A stretch of 64,000 nucleotides of DNA from Streptomyces sp. KL109B (GTDB lineage: Bacteria; Actinomycetota; Actinomycetes; Streptomycetales; Streptomycetaceae). Position numbers and translations under genes: made by a program. Of this stretch, positions 6,511 through 14,915 are shown piece after piece; the first letter of the stretch is position 1; each line of letters opens with the position of its first letter. The stretch is from NCBI RefSeq assembly GCF_030766935.1, contig NZ_JASERL010000001.1:992001-1056000 (forward strand). Reading direction: 5' to 3'. Under the pieces are notes generated by a model, which saw nothing but the letters and a program-made list of their open reading frames with translations, was not told the origin of the DNA and searched no databases.

Positions 6511-8874
6511 TCAGGCCTCGGGGGCCTCGGCCCTCTTCCGCGTACGACGCGGCTTGGCCGGAGCGGCCTCCGAGGCCGCCTCGGCGGCGGGCGCCGCCTT
6601 CTTGGTCGTGCGCTTGCGAGGGGCGGGCTTCGTCTCTGCGGCTTCCGCCGTGTCGACGGCGGCCACGGCCTTCTTGGTGGTCCGCTTCCGCGCGGGCTTG
6701 GCCGGAGCGGCTTCCGAAGCCGCCTCGGCGACCGGCTCGGCGGCAGGCGCGGCCTTCTTGGTCGTGCGCTTGCGGGGGGCGGGCTTCGTCTCTGCGGCCT
6801 CGGCCGTGTCGACGGCGGCCACGGCCTTCTTGGTGGTCCGCTTCCGCGCGGGCTTGGCGTCGGCCGTCTCGACGGTGTCGAGGGCGGCTTCGGCCTTCTT
6901 GGTCGTGCGCTTGCGCGCGGGCTTGGCCTCGGCCGTGTCGACCGCGGCCTCCGCCTTCTTGGCCGTGCGCTTGCGGGCCGGCTTCGCCTCGACGGTTTCG
7001 ACCGCCTCGGCGACCGGCTCGGCCTTCTTACGGGTACGCGTGCGTGTGGCCGGCTTGGCCTCGGCGGCCTCCGCGGTGTCGACCGCGGCCTCCGCCTTCT
7101 TGCGCGTACGGGTACGCGCCGGCTTCGCCTCGGTCTGCTCGGGCCGCGCCTGCGCCTGCACCTGCTCCGGCTCGGCAACGACCGGCTGTACGGCCTCCAC
7201 CGTCTCGACGACGGCCTCGGCCTTCTTGCGCGTACGGCGACGGGGCTTGGCGGGGGCCTCGGCCTCCACCGTCTCCACGACGGCCTCGGCGGCGGGCGCC
7301 ACCGGCGCGACCGACGGGGCGGCGGCCGCGGCGCCACCGCGCGTACGACGGCGACGGCGCGGCGTCCGCGGCTCGGCGGACTCCTCCGCCACCGGAGCGG
7401 CCGCGAGAGCGGCCTCACCGGCTCCGACCGGCTCGCCACCGCGCGTACGGCGACGGCGACGCGGCGCGCGCGCCGGGCGCTCGCGCTGCTCGCGGTCCCG
7501 ATCACGATCGCGGTCGCGGTCTCCCCGGCCACCACGGCCGCCGCCGCGCGCGGACGACACGCCACGGCCACCGGTCTCGCCCAGGTCCTCGATCTCCTCG
7601 GCGTCGAGCCCCGCGCGCGTGCGCTCGGAACGCGGCAGCACACCCTTGGTGCCCGCCGGGATGTTCATCTCCTCGTAGAGGTGCGGCGAGGAGGAGTACG
7701 TCTCGACCGGGTCGTTGAAGTCCAGCTCGAGGGCCTTGTTGATCAGCTGCCAGCGCGGGATGTCGTCCCAGTCGACCAGCGTGATCGCGATGCCCTTCTT
7801 GCCCGCGCGGCCGGTGCGGCCGATGCGGTGCAGGTAGGTCTTCTCGTCCTCGGGGGACTGGTAGTTGATGACGTGCGTCACGTCGTCCACGTCGATGCCG
7901 CGCGCGGCGACGTCGGTGCAGACGAGGACGTCCACCTTGCCGTTGCGGAACGCGCGAAGGGCCTGCTCGCGGGCGCCCTGGCCCAGGTCGCCGTGGACCG
8001 CGCCGGAGGCGAAGCCGCGGCGCTTGAGCTGGTCCGCGATGTCGGCCGCCGTGCGCTTCGTACGGCAGAAGATCATCGAGAGGCCGCGGCCCTCGGCCTG
8101 CAGGATGCGCGCGACCATCTCGGGCTTGTCCATGTTGTGCGCGCGGTACACGTGCTGCGCGATGTTGCGCACGGTCGCGCCCTCGTCGTCCGGCGCGGTG
8201 GCGCGGATGTGTGTGGGCTGCGACATGTAGCGGCGGGCCAGGCCGATGACGGCGCCCGGCATGGTCGCCGAGAACAGCATCGTCTGACGCTTCACCGGAA
8301 GCATGTTGACGATCTTCTCGACGTCGGGCAGGAAGCCCAGGTCGAGCATCTCGTCGGCCTCGTCGAGGACGAGGCACTTCACGTGCGAGAGATTGAGCTT
8401 CTTCTGGCCGGCCAGGTCGAGCAGTCGCCCGGGCGTACCGACGACGACGTCGACGCCCTTCTTCAGGGCCTCGACCTGGGGCTCGTACGCACGACCGCCA
8501 TATATGGCGAGGACGCGCACATTGCGCACCTTGCCGGCGGTGAGCAGGTCATTGGTCACCTGCTGGCACAGCTCGCGCGTCGGGACGACGACGAGGGCCT
8601 GCGGGGCGTCGGTCAGCTGCTCGGGCTTGGCCCGGCCGGACTCGACGTCCGCGGGGACGGTGACGCGCTCCAGGAGCGGAAGGCCGAAGCCGAGGGTCTT
8701 GCCCGTACCGGTCTTGGCCTGGCCGATGACGTCCGTGCCGGAGAGGGCGACGGGGAGGGTCATCTCCTGGATGGGAAAGGGGTTGATGATGCCGACGGCC
8801 TCAAGGGCCTCTGCGGTCTCGGGAAGGATTCCGAGCTGGCGGAAAGTCGACGTCGGCGAAGTCTGCGTAGTCAG
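6511..8874 (-). CDS. DEAD-box RNA helicase with long basic C-terminal tail
   Basis: An ATP-dependent RNA helicase of the RhlE/DeaD type, likely in RNA unwinding, ribosome assembly or decay. All core motifs are present: Q-motif region ending FPIQ, AKTGTGKT, VLDEADEM, FSATMP, and HRIGRTGRAG. The helicase core covers roughly the first 410 residues. The remaining 370 residues are Lys/Arg/Ala/Glu-rich, built of repeats such as KPARKRTTKK. No ATG fits the conserved N-terminus. A CTG at 8874 has GAAGAGG 7 nt upstream and gives 787 aa; GTG codons at 8943 and 8997 lack ribosome sites and add unconserved sequence. The gene order helicase, ferritin-like, DUF3107 and TetR matches the M. tuberculosis rhlE neighbourhood (from memory). 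Confidence 0.88.
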   Translation of the reverse strand: MTTQTSPTSTFRQLGILPETAEALEAVGIINPFPIQEMTLPVALSGTDVIGQAKTGTGKTLGFGLPLLERVTVPADVESGRAKPEQLTDAPQALVVVPTRELCQQVTNDLLTAGKVRNVRVLAIYGGRAYEPQVEALKKGVDVVVGTPGRLLDLAGQKKLNLSHVKCLVLDEADEMLDLGFLPDVEKIVNMLPVKRQTMLFSATMPGAVIGLARRYMSQPTHIRATAPDDEGATVRNIAQHVYRAHNMDKPEMVARILQAEGRGLSMIFCRTKRTAADIADQLKRRGFASGAVHGDLGQGAREQALRAFRNGKVDVLVCTDVAARGIDVDDVTHVINYQSPEDEKTYLHRIGRTGRAGKKGIAITLVDWDDIPRWQLINKALELDFNDPVETYSSSPHLYEEMNIPAGTKGVLPRSERTRAGLDAEEIEDLGETGGRGVSSARGGGRGGRGDRDRDRDRDREQRERPARAPRRRRRTRGGEPVGAGEAALAAAPVAEESAEPRTPRRRRRTRGGAAAAAPSVAPVAPAAEAVVETVEAEAPAKPRRRTRKKAEAVVETVEAVQPVVAEPEQVQAQARPEQTEAKPARTRTRKKAEAAVDTAEAAEAKPATRTRTRKKAEPVAEAVETVEAKPARKRTAKKAEAAVDTAEAKPARKRTTKKAEAALDTVETADAKPARKRTTKKAVAAVDTAEAAETKPAPRKRTTKKAAPAAEPVAEAASEAAPAKPARKRTTKKAVAAVDTAEAAETKPAPRKRTTKKAAPAAEAASEAAPAKPRRTRKRAEAPEA
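6552..6858 (-). repeat. in-gene duplication in the helicase tail
   Basis: Two nearly identical ~150-bp blocks (about 6552-6694 and 6695-6858) encode the same tail module, KPARKRTTKKAVAAVDT followed by KPAPRKRTTKK. They differ by a few synonymous changes and a short insertion (PVAEA). This points to recent tandem duplication. Confidence 0.7.
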
Positions 8875-9305
8875 GGTGTTGCCTCTTCTGTGAGGTGCGG
8901 CGCGAGGCGAACGCGGGGGTCTTGACCGTGCCGGCTGGTACACCGGACTCGAGCCGCGGTCCGCGGGATCGGGTGGACCAGAATTGCGCGGGACCACTGC
9001 CGACGCTCGAGCGCTCGTGCCGCTGAGGGCCCCTCCTCAGATCCGTACGCCTTGTGACGTACGACCCGGAGGGCTGTCGGGTCGGAGCCGATCGGGCCAC
9101 CGACCGGGCATCCTCATTCATGAGGCCCGTCCGAAGTGCGCGCAAGCGCCTAGCGGTGTCACGCAGACTGCCTTGCACTCGGCGGGCTCATTACCACCAT
9201 ACCCCGGAAACGCGCATGTGCGATGGCCGAATGGGTCACGTAGCCGTCGTCACACTCCTTGACCAGGGACTTCCCCGAAGCGGTGAGCGGGCTATTGTGC
9301 GCTTC
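8875..9305. other. intergenic region between divergent genes, about 430 bp
   Basis: This contains the leader of the helicase gene on the minus strand and the promoter of the ferritin-like gene on the plus strand. A long untranslated leader is likely for the helicase if the CTG start is right. A 10-bp palindrome CGAGCGCTCG lies at 9008-9017. I see no additional coding frame with a ribosome site. Confidence 0.4.
9293..9298 (+). promoter_or_regulatory. -10 element, probable leaderless transcript
   Basis: TATTGT ends 7 nt before the ATG at 9306, and there is no Shine-Dalgarno sequence in between. Confidence 0.5.
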
Positions 9306-10043
9306 ATGGAGACGCCTGACAACGCCACGCCCGCCACCGAAGCGCCGACCGGCATCGCCGCCCAGGACTGGGCCACCGCGGCCTCGGACGAGAACTACCG
9401 CGCCGCCGTCGTCGACCTGCTCGGCGCCCTCGCGTACGGGGAGCTGGCGGCGTTCGAGCGGCTGGCCGAGGACGCGAAGCTGGCGCCGACGCTGGCCGAC
9501 AAGGCGGAGCTGGCGAAGATGGCCTCCGCCGAGTTCCACCACTTCGAGCAGCTGCGCGACCGCCTGTCGAAGATCGGTGTCGAGCCGACCGAGGCGATGG
9601 ACCCGTTCGTCGGCGCCCTCGACGGCTTCCACAAGCAGACCGCCCCGTCGGACTGGCTGGAGGGCCTGGTCAAGGCGTACGTGGGCGACTCGATCGCGTC
9701 CGACTTCTACCGGGAGGTCGCTGCCCGCCTCGACTCGGACACCCGCTCCCTCGTCCTCGCCGTGCTCGACGACACCGGCCACGCTTCGTTCGCCGTGGAG
9801 AAGGTGCGCGCCGCGATCGAGGCCGAGCCGCGCGTGGGCGGCCGGCTCGCGCTGTGGGCGCGGCGCCTGATGGGCGAGGCCCTGTCGCAGTCGCAGCGCG
9901 TGGTCGCGGACCGGGACGCGCTGTCGACGATGCTGGTCGGGGGCGTGGCCGACGGCTTCGACCTGGCGGAGGTCGGCAAGATGTTCTCGCGGATCACCGA
10001 GGCGCACACCAAGCGGATGTCGGCGCTCGGCCTGGCCTCCTAG
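9306..10043 (+). CDS. ferritin-like fold protein (MiaE-like)
   Basis: A 245-aa protein predicted to be a four-helix bundle of the ferritin-like superfamily, similar to the tRNA hydroxylase MiaE-like group. Candidate di-iron ligands are seen in GELAAFERL, EFHHFEQL, and DDTGHASF. Enzymatic activity is inferred only from the fold; actinobacterial members are uncharacterised. It starts at ATG 9306 without a ribosome site, 7 nt after TATTGT. It is divergent from the DEAD-box helicase gene, as in mycobacteria (from memory), suggesting a conserved functional neighbourhood. Confidence 0.8.
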   Translation: METPDNATPATEAPTGIAAQDWATAASDENYRAAVVDLLGALAYGELAAFERLAEDAKLAPTLADKAELAKMASAEFHHFEQLRDRLSKIGVEPTEAMDPFVGALDGFHKQTAPSDWLEGLVKAYVGDSIASDFYREVAARLDSDTRSLVLAVLDDTGHASFAVEKVRAAIEAEPRVGGRLALWARRLMGEALSQSQRVVADRDALSTMLVGGVADGFDLAEVGKMFSRITEAHTKRMSALGLAS

Positions 10044-10067
10044 CCTGCCGCTCCGCTGCCCGAGCCA

Positions 10068-10340
10068 CTACGCGTAGGGCGTCAGCTGCCGCGCTCTGCC
10101 CCGGGTGGGGCGCAGCAGCAGGGACAGCAGGGCCACCGACATCGCGACGGCGCCCACGAGCGTGGCGATCGCGTGTCCAGGGCCCAGCGCGGTGTGTGTG
10201 ACGAACGCCCCGAAGAGGGCGCCCGCGACGCCGGTCGGCAGCACTAGCGTGCGCGACGGCAGCCGGTGCGGCAGGCGATGGCCCGCCGCGAGGGCGAGTG
10301 CCATGCCGAGCAGTACGGAGCCGAGAGCTTCGAGAAGCAT
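10068..10340 (-). CDS. small integral membrane protein
   Basis: A 90-aa protein with three hydrophobic segments, at about residues 4-20, 33-50 and 57-77, and a basic C-terminal tail containing LRPTRGRAR. No family signature is recognised. It lies between the ferritin-like gene, whose stop is 24 bp away on the opposite strand, and the DUF3107 terminator. The coding frame shows strong G/C third positions. The ATG is preceded by GGGAGG at good spacing. Confidence 0.65.
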   Translation of the reverse strand: MLLEALGSVLLGMALALAAGHRLPHRLPSRTLVLPTGVAGALFGAFVTHTALGPGHAIATLVGAVAMSVALLSLLLRPTRGRARQLTPYA

Positions 10341-10458
10341 GGTGCGGATACCTCCCGCGCGGCCGGTGGGTGCTAATCGGTCGTAGCCGGTCTACCCCTG
10401 GCCCCCCGGACGCAACCCTCCGCGCGAGGATCCGCTGTGCGCCCGCTGTGAACAGGCA

Positions 10459-10492
10459 AAAGGCCTGATGGCGGCTGTGCCATCAGGCCTTT
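10459..10492 (-). terminator. hairpin terminator after DUF3107 gene
   Basis: A perfect 14-bp stem (AAAGGCCTGATGGC, complement at 10479-10492) with a 6-nt loop ends in a T-rich tail on the minus strand. Confidence 0.8.
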
Positions 10493-10549
10493 CGCGGGCT
10501 GTTTCAGCGGGTTCCGCGGCGAGTTTCGCAGCGGGTTCCGCAACGGGTC

Positions 10550-10777
10550 CTACAGCGGGCCGAAGCCCACCTTCCGCGTCGCCGGCTCGCCGAGCTCGAC
10601 ATACGCGAGGCGCTCGGCGGGGACCAGGACCTTGCGGCCCTTCTCGTCCTTCAGAGAGAGCAACTGGGACTTGCCGGACAGCGCCGCGGACACCGCGCTC
10701 TCGACCTCCTCGGCCGACTGGTCGCTCTCCAGAACGATCTCGCGAGGCGTGTGCAGCACGCCGATCTTGACCTCCAC
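10550..10777 (-). CDS. DUF3107 family protein
   Basis: A 75-aa protein beginning VEVKIGVLHTPREIVLESDQ, the typical DUF3107 N-terminus, and matching M. tuberculosis TB9.4 (Rv3208A) from memory. The start is GTG 10777, with GGAGG about 9 nt upstream; the open frame extends further but without any supporting site. It is a small soluble alpha/beta protein of unknown role. It is adjacent to the TetR regulator gene on the same strand, as in mycobacteria, separated by about 170 bp. Confidence 0.85.
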   Translation of the reverse strand: MEVKIGVLHTPREIVLESDQSAEEVESAVSAALSGKSQLLSLKDEKGRKVLVPAERLAYVELGEPATRKVGFGPL

Positions 10778-10944
10778 GGCCTTGTCCCTCCGACGATCCG
10801 TGATGTGCGCGGAAGACCGCGCCGTACCCAGCAAAGATTAGCCCGGCGAGGCGAGGCTCCCGATGCCCCGGCCGCACGCCAAGAGCGAACAGCCGGACGG
10901 GAACAAAGTGCGGCACCGGTTCAGAGCGGTGTGCCCAGTGGTGC

Positions 10945-11586
10945 TCAGTGGTGCTCGGCGCCGTGCAGCGGGAAGCCCGCGATGCCGCGCCAGGCGAGCG
11001 AGGTGAGCAACTGCACCGCCGTGTCGCGCTCGACCGGGCTCGCGCTGGACAGCCAGTAGCGGGCGACGACCTGCGAGACGCCGCCGAGGCCCGTCGCGAG
11101 GAGCATCGACTCGTCCTTGGACAGGCCCGTGTCCTCCGCGATCACGTCCGAGATGGCCTCGGCGCACTGCAGGCTGACGCGGTCGACGCGCTCGCGCACC
11201 GCCGGCTCGTTCGTCAGGTCCGACTCGAAGACGAGCCGGAACGCGCCGCCCTCGTCCTCCACGTACGCGAAGTAGGCGTCCATGGTCGCCGCGACGCGCT
11301 GCTTGTTGTCCGTCGTGGAGGCGAGCGCCGTGCGCACCGACTGCAGCAGGGACTCGCAGTGCTGGTCGAGCAGCGCCAAGTAGAGCTCGAGCTTGCCGGG
11401 GAAGTGCTGGTAGAGCACCGGCTTGCTGACGCCGGCCCGCTCGGCGATGTCGTCCATCGCGGCCGCGTGGTACCCCTGCGCGACAAAAACCTCCTGGGCC
11501 GCTCCCAGAAGTTGATTGCGTCGGGCACGGCGCGGCAGGCGTGTGCCCTTGGGGCGCGCTGCCTCCGTCTGCTCGATGGCTGTCAC
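10945..11586 (-). CDS. TetR family transcriptional regulator
   Basis: A 213-aa repressor-type protein. The N-terminal DNA-binding domain is at about residues 20-70, with the helix-turn-helix in MDDIAERAGVSKPVLYQHFP. The C-terminal domain should bind a ligand and mediate dimerisation. GTG 11586 was chosen since GGGAGG lies 5 nt upstream; the longer TTG start sits on that ribosome site. The upstream region contains a palindrome-like block at about 11705-11740 (ACAACTGTGGTCACA) that could be its own operator. The conserved partner is DUF3107. The target genes are unknown. Confidence 0.85.
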   Translation of the reverse strand: MTAIEQTEAARPKGTRLPRRARRNQLLGAAQEVFVAQGYHAAAMDDIAERAGVSKPVLYQHFPGKLELYLALLDQHCESLLQSVRTALASTTDNKQRVAATMDAYFAYVEDEGGAFRLVFESDLTNEPAVRERVDRVSLQCAEAISDVIAEDTGLSKDESMLLATGLGGVSQVVARYWLSSASPVERDTAVQLLTSLAWRGIAGFPLHGAEHH

Positions 11587-11785
11587 GCCGCCTCCCAAAA
11601 TCGTCCGTGTGCGGTGTGCGCCGCGACGTCATCGTACTTTTGGGTAACCGTGATGTGCGCGGTGCGAGCGCAGAATTTCACGGACCGGACAGCTGTGAAA
11701 ACCGCATGTAGTGAGCTCGACGTCACAACTGTGGTCACAAATGGGGCGGATGTCGGCGCACCGCTCACCGACGGCTGCGCGCCGT

Positions 11786-12004
11786 TCACCGATAGTCGTC
11801 CTCGTCGATCGCGACGACGCGGGCCTGTTCGGCCCGGTCCGCCTCGTTCGCGGTGTCCGGGTCGGCCCCGGTGTCGGGCTCGTCGTCCTGGTCGGGCGCG
11901 AGTTCCGCGTGCTGCTCCGCGCTGTCCGCCTCGGGGGTCTCCACGCCCGCCTCGGCGGGATCGCGCTCCGTGAAGGTCTCGGGGTCGCTCGGGTCGACCG
12001 TCAT
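11786..12004 (-). CDS. small acidic protein
   Basis: A 72-aa highly acidic protein, MTVDPSDPETFTERDPAEAG at the N-terminus and VVAIDEDDYR at the C-terminus. It is rich in Asp and Glu and probably disordered. The start ATG has AAGGGAG at good spacing. Such short acidic proteins ending in a DEDDYR-type sequence recur in Streptomyces by my recall. Function is unknown. It is divergent from the second alpha/beta hydrolase gene, 219 bp away. Confidence 0.7.
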   Translation of the reverse strand: MTVDPSDPETFTERDPAEAGVETPEADSAEQHAELAPDQDDEPDTGADPDTANEADRAEQARVVAIDEDDYR

Positions 12005-12210
12005 CGTGGCTCCCTTCCTCACCTGATCCGTGCGTGGGCGGGTGCCCTGATATCGAGCGTAGGAGACACCTGATCGAGGCGCTATGCGACCTTTCGGGGA
12101 TCCAATGGGTGGCTCCTGGGTGGCTCCTGGGTGGCGCCTTGTGCGGGGCTGCCGGTCGGGTGCCCCGGATCTGTGATGGCGAACACGCGATCCACTGTGT
12201 GATCGTCTCG

Positions 12211-12216
12211 TAACAT
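12211..12216 (+). promoter_or_regulatory. -10 element, probable leaderless transcript
   Basis: TAACAT ends 7 nt before the ATG at 12224 in an otherwise AT-richer stretch. Confidence 0.5.
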
Positions 12217-12223
12217 ATGTCGC

Positions 12224-13273
12224 ATGTCTTCGACCGGATCGCCGCGTGTGCCTGCCGCCATCGCCGCCGCGACGCCCAAGCCGGGCGCCGTCAGGGTCGC
12301 GGAGGGGGAGCGCGTGCGATCGGTCGGGCTCCCGGGCCTGACGCTGTCGGTCAGAGCCCGCCCCGGAGCGCGTGAGGGGCTGCCGCCCGCGCTGTACGTG
12401 CACGGGCTCGGCGGCTCCTCGCAGAACTGGTCGGCGCTGATGCCGCTGCTCGAGGACACCGTCGACGGGGAGGCGCTCGACCTTCCGGGGTTCGGCGACT
12501 CGCCGCCACCGGACGACGGCAACTACTCGGTGACCGGGCACGCGCGCGCGGTCATCCGCTACCTCGACGCCCAGGGCCACGCCCCCGTGCACCTCTTCGG
12601 CAACTCCTTGGGCGGAGCCGTCGCCACGCGCGTGGCGGCCGTGCGCCCCGACCTCGTACGGACGCTGACCCTGGTGTCGCCCGCGATGCCGGAGATCCGG
12701 GTGCAGCGCACCGCCCTGCCGACCGGCCTCCTCGCGGTGCCCGGCATCGCCCCGCTCTTTACGCGTCTTACGAAGGAGTGGACTCCGGAGCAGCGCGTAC
12801 GGGGCGTCATGGCCCTCTGCTACGGAGACCCGAACCGGGTCACGCCCGAGGGCTTCAGGGCCGCCGTCGAGGAGATGGAGCGGCGGCTCGAACTGCCCTA
12901 CTTCTGGGACGCGATGGCCCGCTCCGCGCGCGGGGTCGTGAACGCGTACACGCTCGGTGGGCAGCACGGCCTGTGGCGCCAGGCCGAGCGCGTACTGGCG
13001 CCGACCCAGCTCATCTACGGAGGGCGTGACCTCCTGGTGTCGTACCGGATGGCGGCCCGCGCGGCCCGTGCCTTCCGGGGCTCCAGGCTCCTTACGCTCC
13101 CCGACGCGGGGCACGTCGCGATGATGGAGTATCCGCGAACGGTCGCGACGGCGTTCCGGGAACTCCTCGCCGACACCGAAGCGTTGAACAAGAGGCGCGG
13201 GAGCGCCACCAGTGCCGGTGATGCCGTGAGTGACGCGACCGGCACCGGCGACCACACGACTTTGGGGAGCTGA
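12224..13273 (+). CDS. alpha/beta hydrolase
   Basis: A 349-aa hydrolase with the oxyanion motif VHGLGGSSQNW at residues 59-69, the nucleophile elbow GNSLGG with Ser128 and a catalytic-His candidate in DAGHVAMMEYP. It is unrelated in detail to the hydrolase at 5553-6428. The ATG is 7 nt downstream of a TAACAT hexamer. Its stop codon is 8 bp before the DUF3152 gene, so the two are almost certainly co-transcribed. The substrate is unknown; an acyl ester or haloalkane-type substrate fits the family. Confidence 0.85.
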   Translation: MSSTGSPRVPAAIAAATPKPGAVRVAEGERVRSVGLPGLTLSVRARPGAREGLPPALYVHGLGGSSQNWSALMPLLEDTVDGEALDLPGFGDSPPPDDGNYSVTGHARAVIRYLDAQGHAPVHLFGNSLGGAVATRVAAVRPDLVRTLTLVSPAMPEIRVQRTALPTGLLAVPGIAPLFTRLTKEWTPEQRVRGVMALCYGDPNRVTPEGFRAAVEEMERRLELPYFWDAMARSARGVVNAYTLGGQHGLWRQAERVLAPTQLIYGGRDLLVSYRMAARAARAFRGSRLLTLPDAGHVAMMEYPRTVATAFRELLADTEALNKRRGSATSAGDAVSDATGTGDHTTLGS

Positions 13274-13281
13274 GGCGGCCC

Positions 13282-14715
13282 GTGGGACGGCATAGCCGCC
13301 GAGGACCGGCAGACGGCGCCGAGGAAGCCGTCGACATACCTGCGGCGCCCGAGGCGCACGACCCGTCGAGGGCGGGCTCGGGCACCGGGCGCAGACGCCG
13401 GGTGCCCGCCGACGCGCCACCCGTGCCGGCCCCGGCTCCGGCCCCGCCGTCGGCGTCCGGCCGCACGCCCGCTTCCGGGCACACGTCCGCGCGCCCGGGG
13501 ACCGGGCAGGTTCGTGGCGGCCACCCCGAGCCCGGGGAGCCGGGCGGCGGCTGGGGAGCGGCCGGTGGGCGCGGCGCGTCCGTGCCGCGTGTCGCCGGAC
13601 CCGTCACCTCGGTGCGGGGCCCCGAGGACGGGCACGGCGTGACGGTGCCCGCCGAACCGGCGCTGCCGGGACCGCGGCCGCGACAGGGACGACCGGACCA
13701 GGGACGACCCGACCAGGGCCGACCGCGTCAGGAGCGCCTGGACCAGCGGCACCCGCGGCAGGAGTACCTCGACGCGTTCGACGCACCCGCCGGTGCCGAC
13801 CCCTACGCGCGCGTGACCGAGTGGGACGCCGAGCCGCCCGCGCCGCCGGAGGACCCGGCGGGGGAGCAGTCGGACGACGGCGGGCGTGAGAAGCGCGGCA
13901 AGGGCATGACCTTCACCGGCATCGCCGCCGCGGCCGTCACGGCGGTACTCGCCGTCGTCGTCGCCGGCCAGGTCACCGACAAGGGCGACTCCGCGCGCGA
14001 AACGCAGTCGCAGGCCGCCGAGGGGGCCCGTGTGCACGGCGGCTCCGCCTCGCGTACGGACGAGCGGGCGGCCCCGAAGGAGACGGCGCAGGCCGCCCCG
14101 GCGACGTACGGGCAGAAGATGGCCAAGAAGTATCCGCTCGCGGCGGACCTGAAGGCGTCGGGGGCGTTCACGACGATCCCGGGGACCGACAAGGCGCCCG
14201 GCAGCGGGCAGAAGTTCCGCTACCGCGTGGACGTGGAGAAGGGTCTCGGGCTCGACGGGAAGCTGTTCGCGCAGGCGGTGCAGAAGACCCTGAACGACAA
14301 GCGGAGCTGGGCCCACGACGACGCCCGCACCTTCGAGCGGATCTCCTCCGGGAAGCCGGACTTCGTGATCAGTCTCGCGAGCCCCGGGACGACGGCCGAC
14401 TGGTGCGAGAAGTCGGGCCTCGACACGACGCAGGACAACGTCTCGTGCGACTCCGCCGCGACCGACCGCGTAATGATCAACGCGTATCGGTGGGCGCAGG
14501 GCTCGAAGACCTACGACAAGGTGCTCGGCGACCACGCCATATACCCGTACCGGCAGATGCTCATCAACCACGAGGTCGGCCACCGGCTCGGCTTCAATCA
14601 CGTGACCTGTTCACAGGACGGCGCGCTCGCACCGGTCATGCAGCAGCAGACCAAGTTCCTGACGTCCGAAGGGATCACGTGCAAGCCGAATCCCTGGGCC
14701 TTTCCCAAGGGTTGA
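13282..14715 (+). CDS. DUF3152 metalloprotease-like membrane-anchored protein
   Basis: A 477-aa protein. Residues 1-205 are Pro/Arg/Gly-rich and probably disordered in the cytoplasm. A single membrane helix follows at about 213-232 (FTGIAAAAVTAVLAVVVAG), then an extracellular DUF3152 domain from about 290 to the end. The domain contains HEVGHRLGFNH near residue 430, a zinc-metallopeptidase-type HExxHxxGxxH motif with Val-Gly in the variable positions. Cysteines in this domain probably form disulfides. The start is GTG 13282 after GAGG. It corresponds to Rv3207c of M. tuberculosis (from memory). Substrates are not known. Confidence 0.85.
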   Translation: MGRHSRRGPADGAEEAVDIPAAPEAHDPSRAGSGTGRRRRVPADAPPVPAPAPAPPSASGRTPASGHTSARPGTGQVRGGHPEPGEPGGGWGAAGGRGASVPRVAGPVTSVRGPEDGHGVTVPAEPALPGPRPRQGRPDQGRPDQGRPRQERLDQRHPRQEYLDAFDAPAGADPYARVTEWDAEPPAPPEDPAGEQSDDGGREKRGKGMTFTGIAAAAVTAVLAVVVAGQVTDKGDSARETQSQAAEGARVHGGSASRTDERAAPKETAQAAPATYGQKMAKKYPLAADLKASGAFTTIPGTDKAPGSGQKFRYRVDVEKGLGLDGKLFAQAVQKTLNDKRSWAHDDARTFERISSGKPDFVISLASPGTTADWCEKSGLDTTQDNVSCDSAATDRVMINAYRWAQGSKTYDKVLGDHAIYPYRQMLINHEVGHRLGFNHVTCSQDGALAPVMQQQTKFLTSEGITCKPNPWAFPKG

Positions 14716-14801
14716 CACTACGTAGCTGTCCGTAGTGGTTTGATCTCTTAGCGCGACTAAACGCCGTACGCGCGAGAAAGTTACGCCCCTTCACCCCTTT
14801 T

Positions 14802-14835
14802 GGTGGCGTGATGGACAACCGTCCATCACGCCACC
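14802..14835. terminator. perfect 15-bp inverted repeat
   Basis: GGTGGCGTGATGGAC (14802-14816), a 4-nt loop and its exact complement (14821-14835) form a stable hairpin with no T tract. It lies 87 bp after the DUF3152 stop and 80 bp before the glycosyltransferase start. It could terminate the upstream operon or be a leader element of the polysaccharide genes. Confidence 0.6.
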
Positions 14836-14915
14836 GGCATGTCCGCATACGTTCGTCCCGCTGCGAGTCGCCAACCCAACGGCGGCTCCCTGTATGGGAG
14901 ATCGGGGGTGTACGC

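Noticed and set aside
10121..10140. RecA-NDp-like box on the minus strand
   Set aside because: ATGTCGGTG is followed at the right spacing by a GC-rich hexamer, and it lies inside the small membrane protein coding region.
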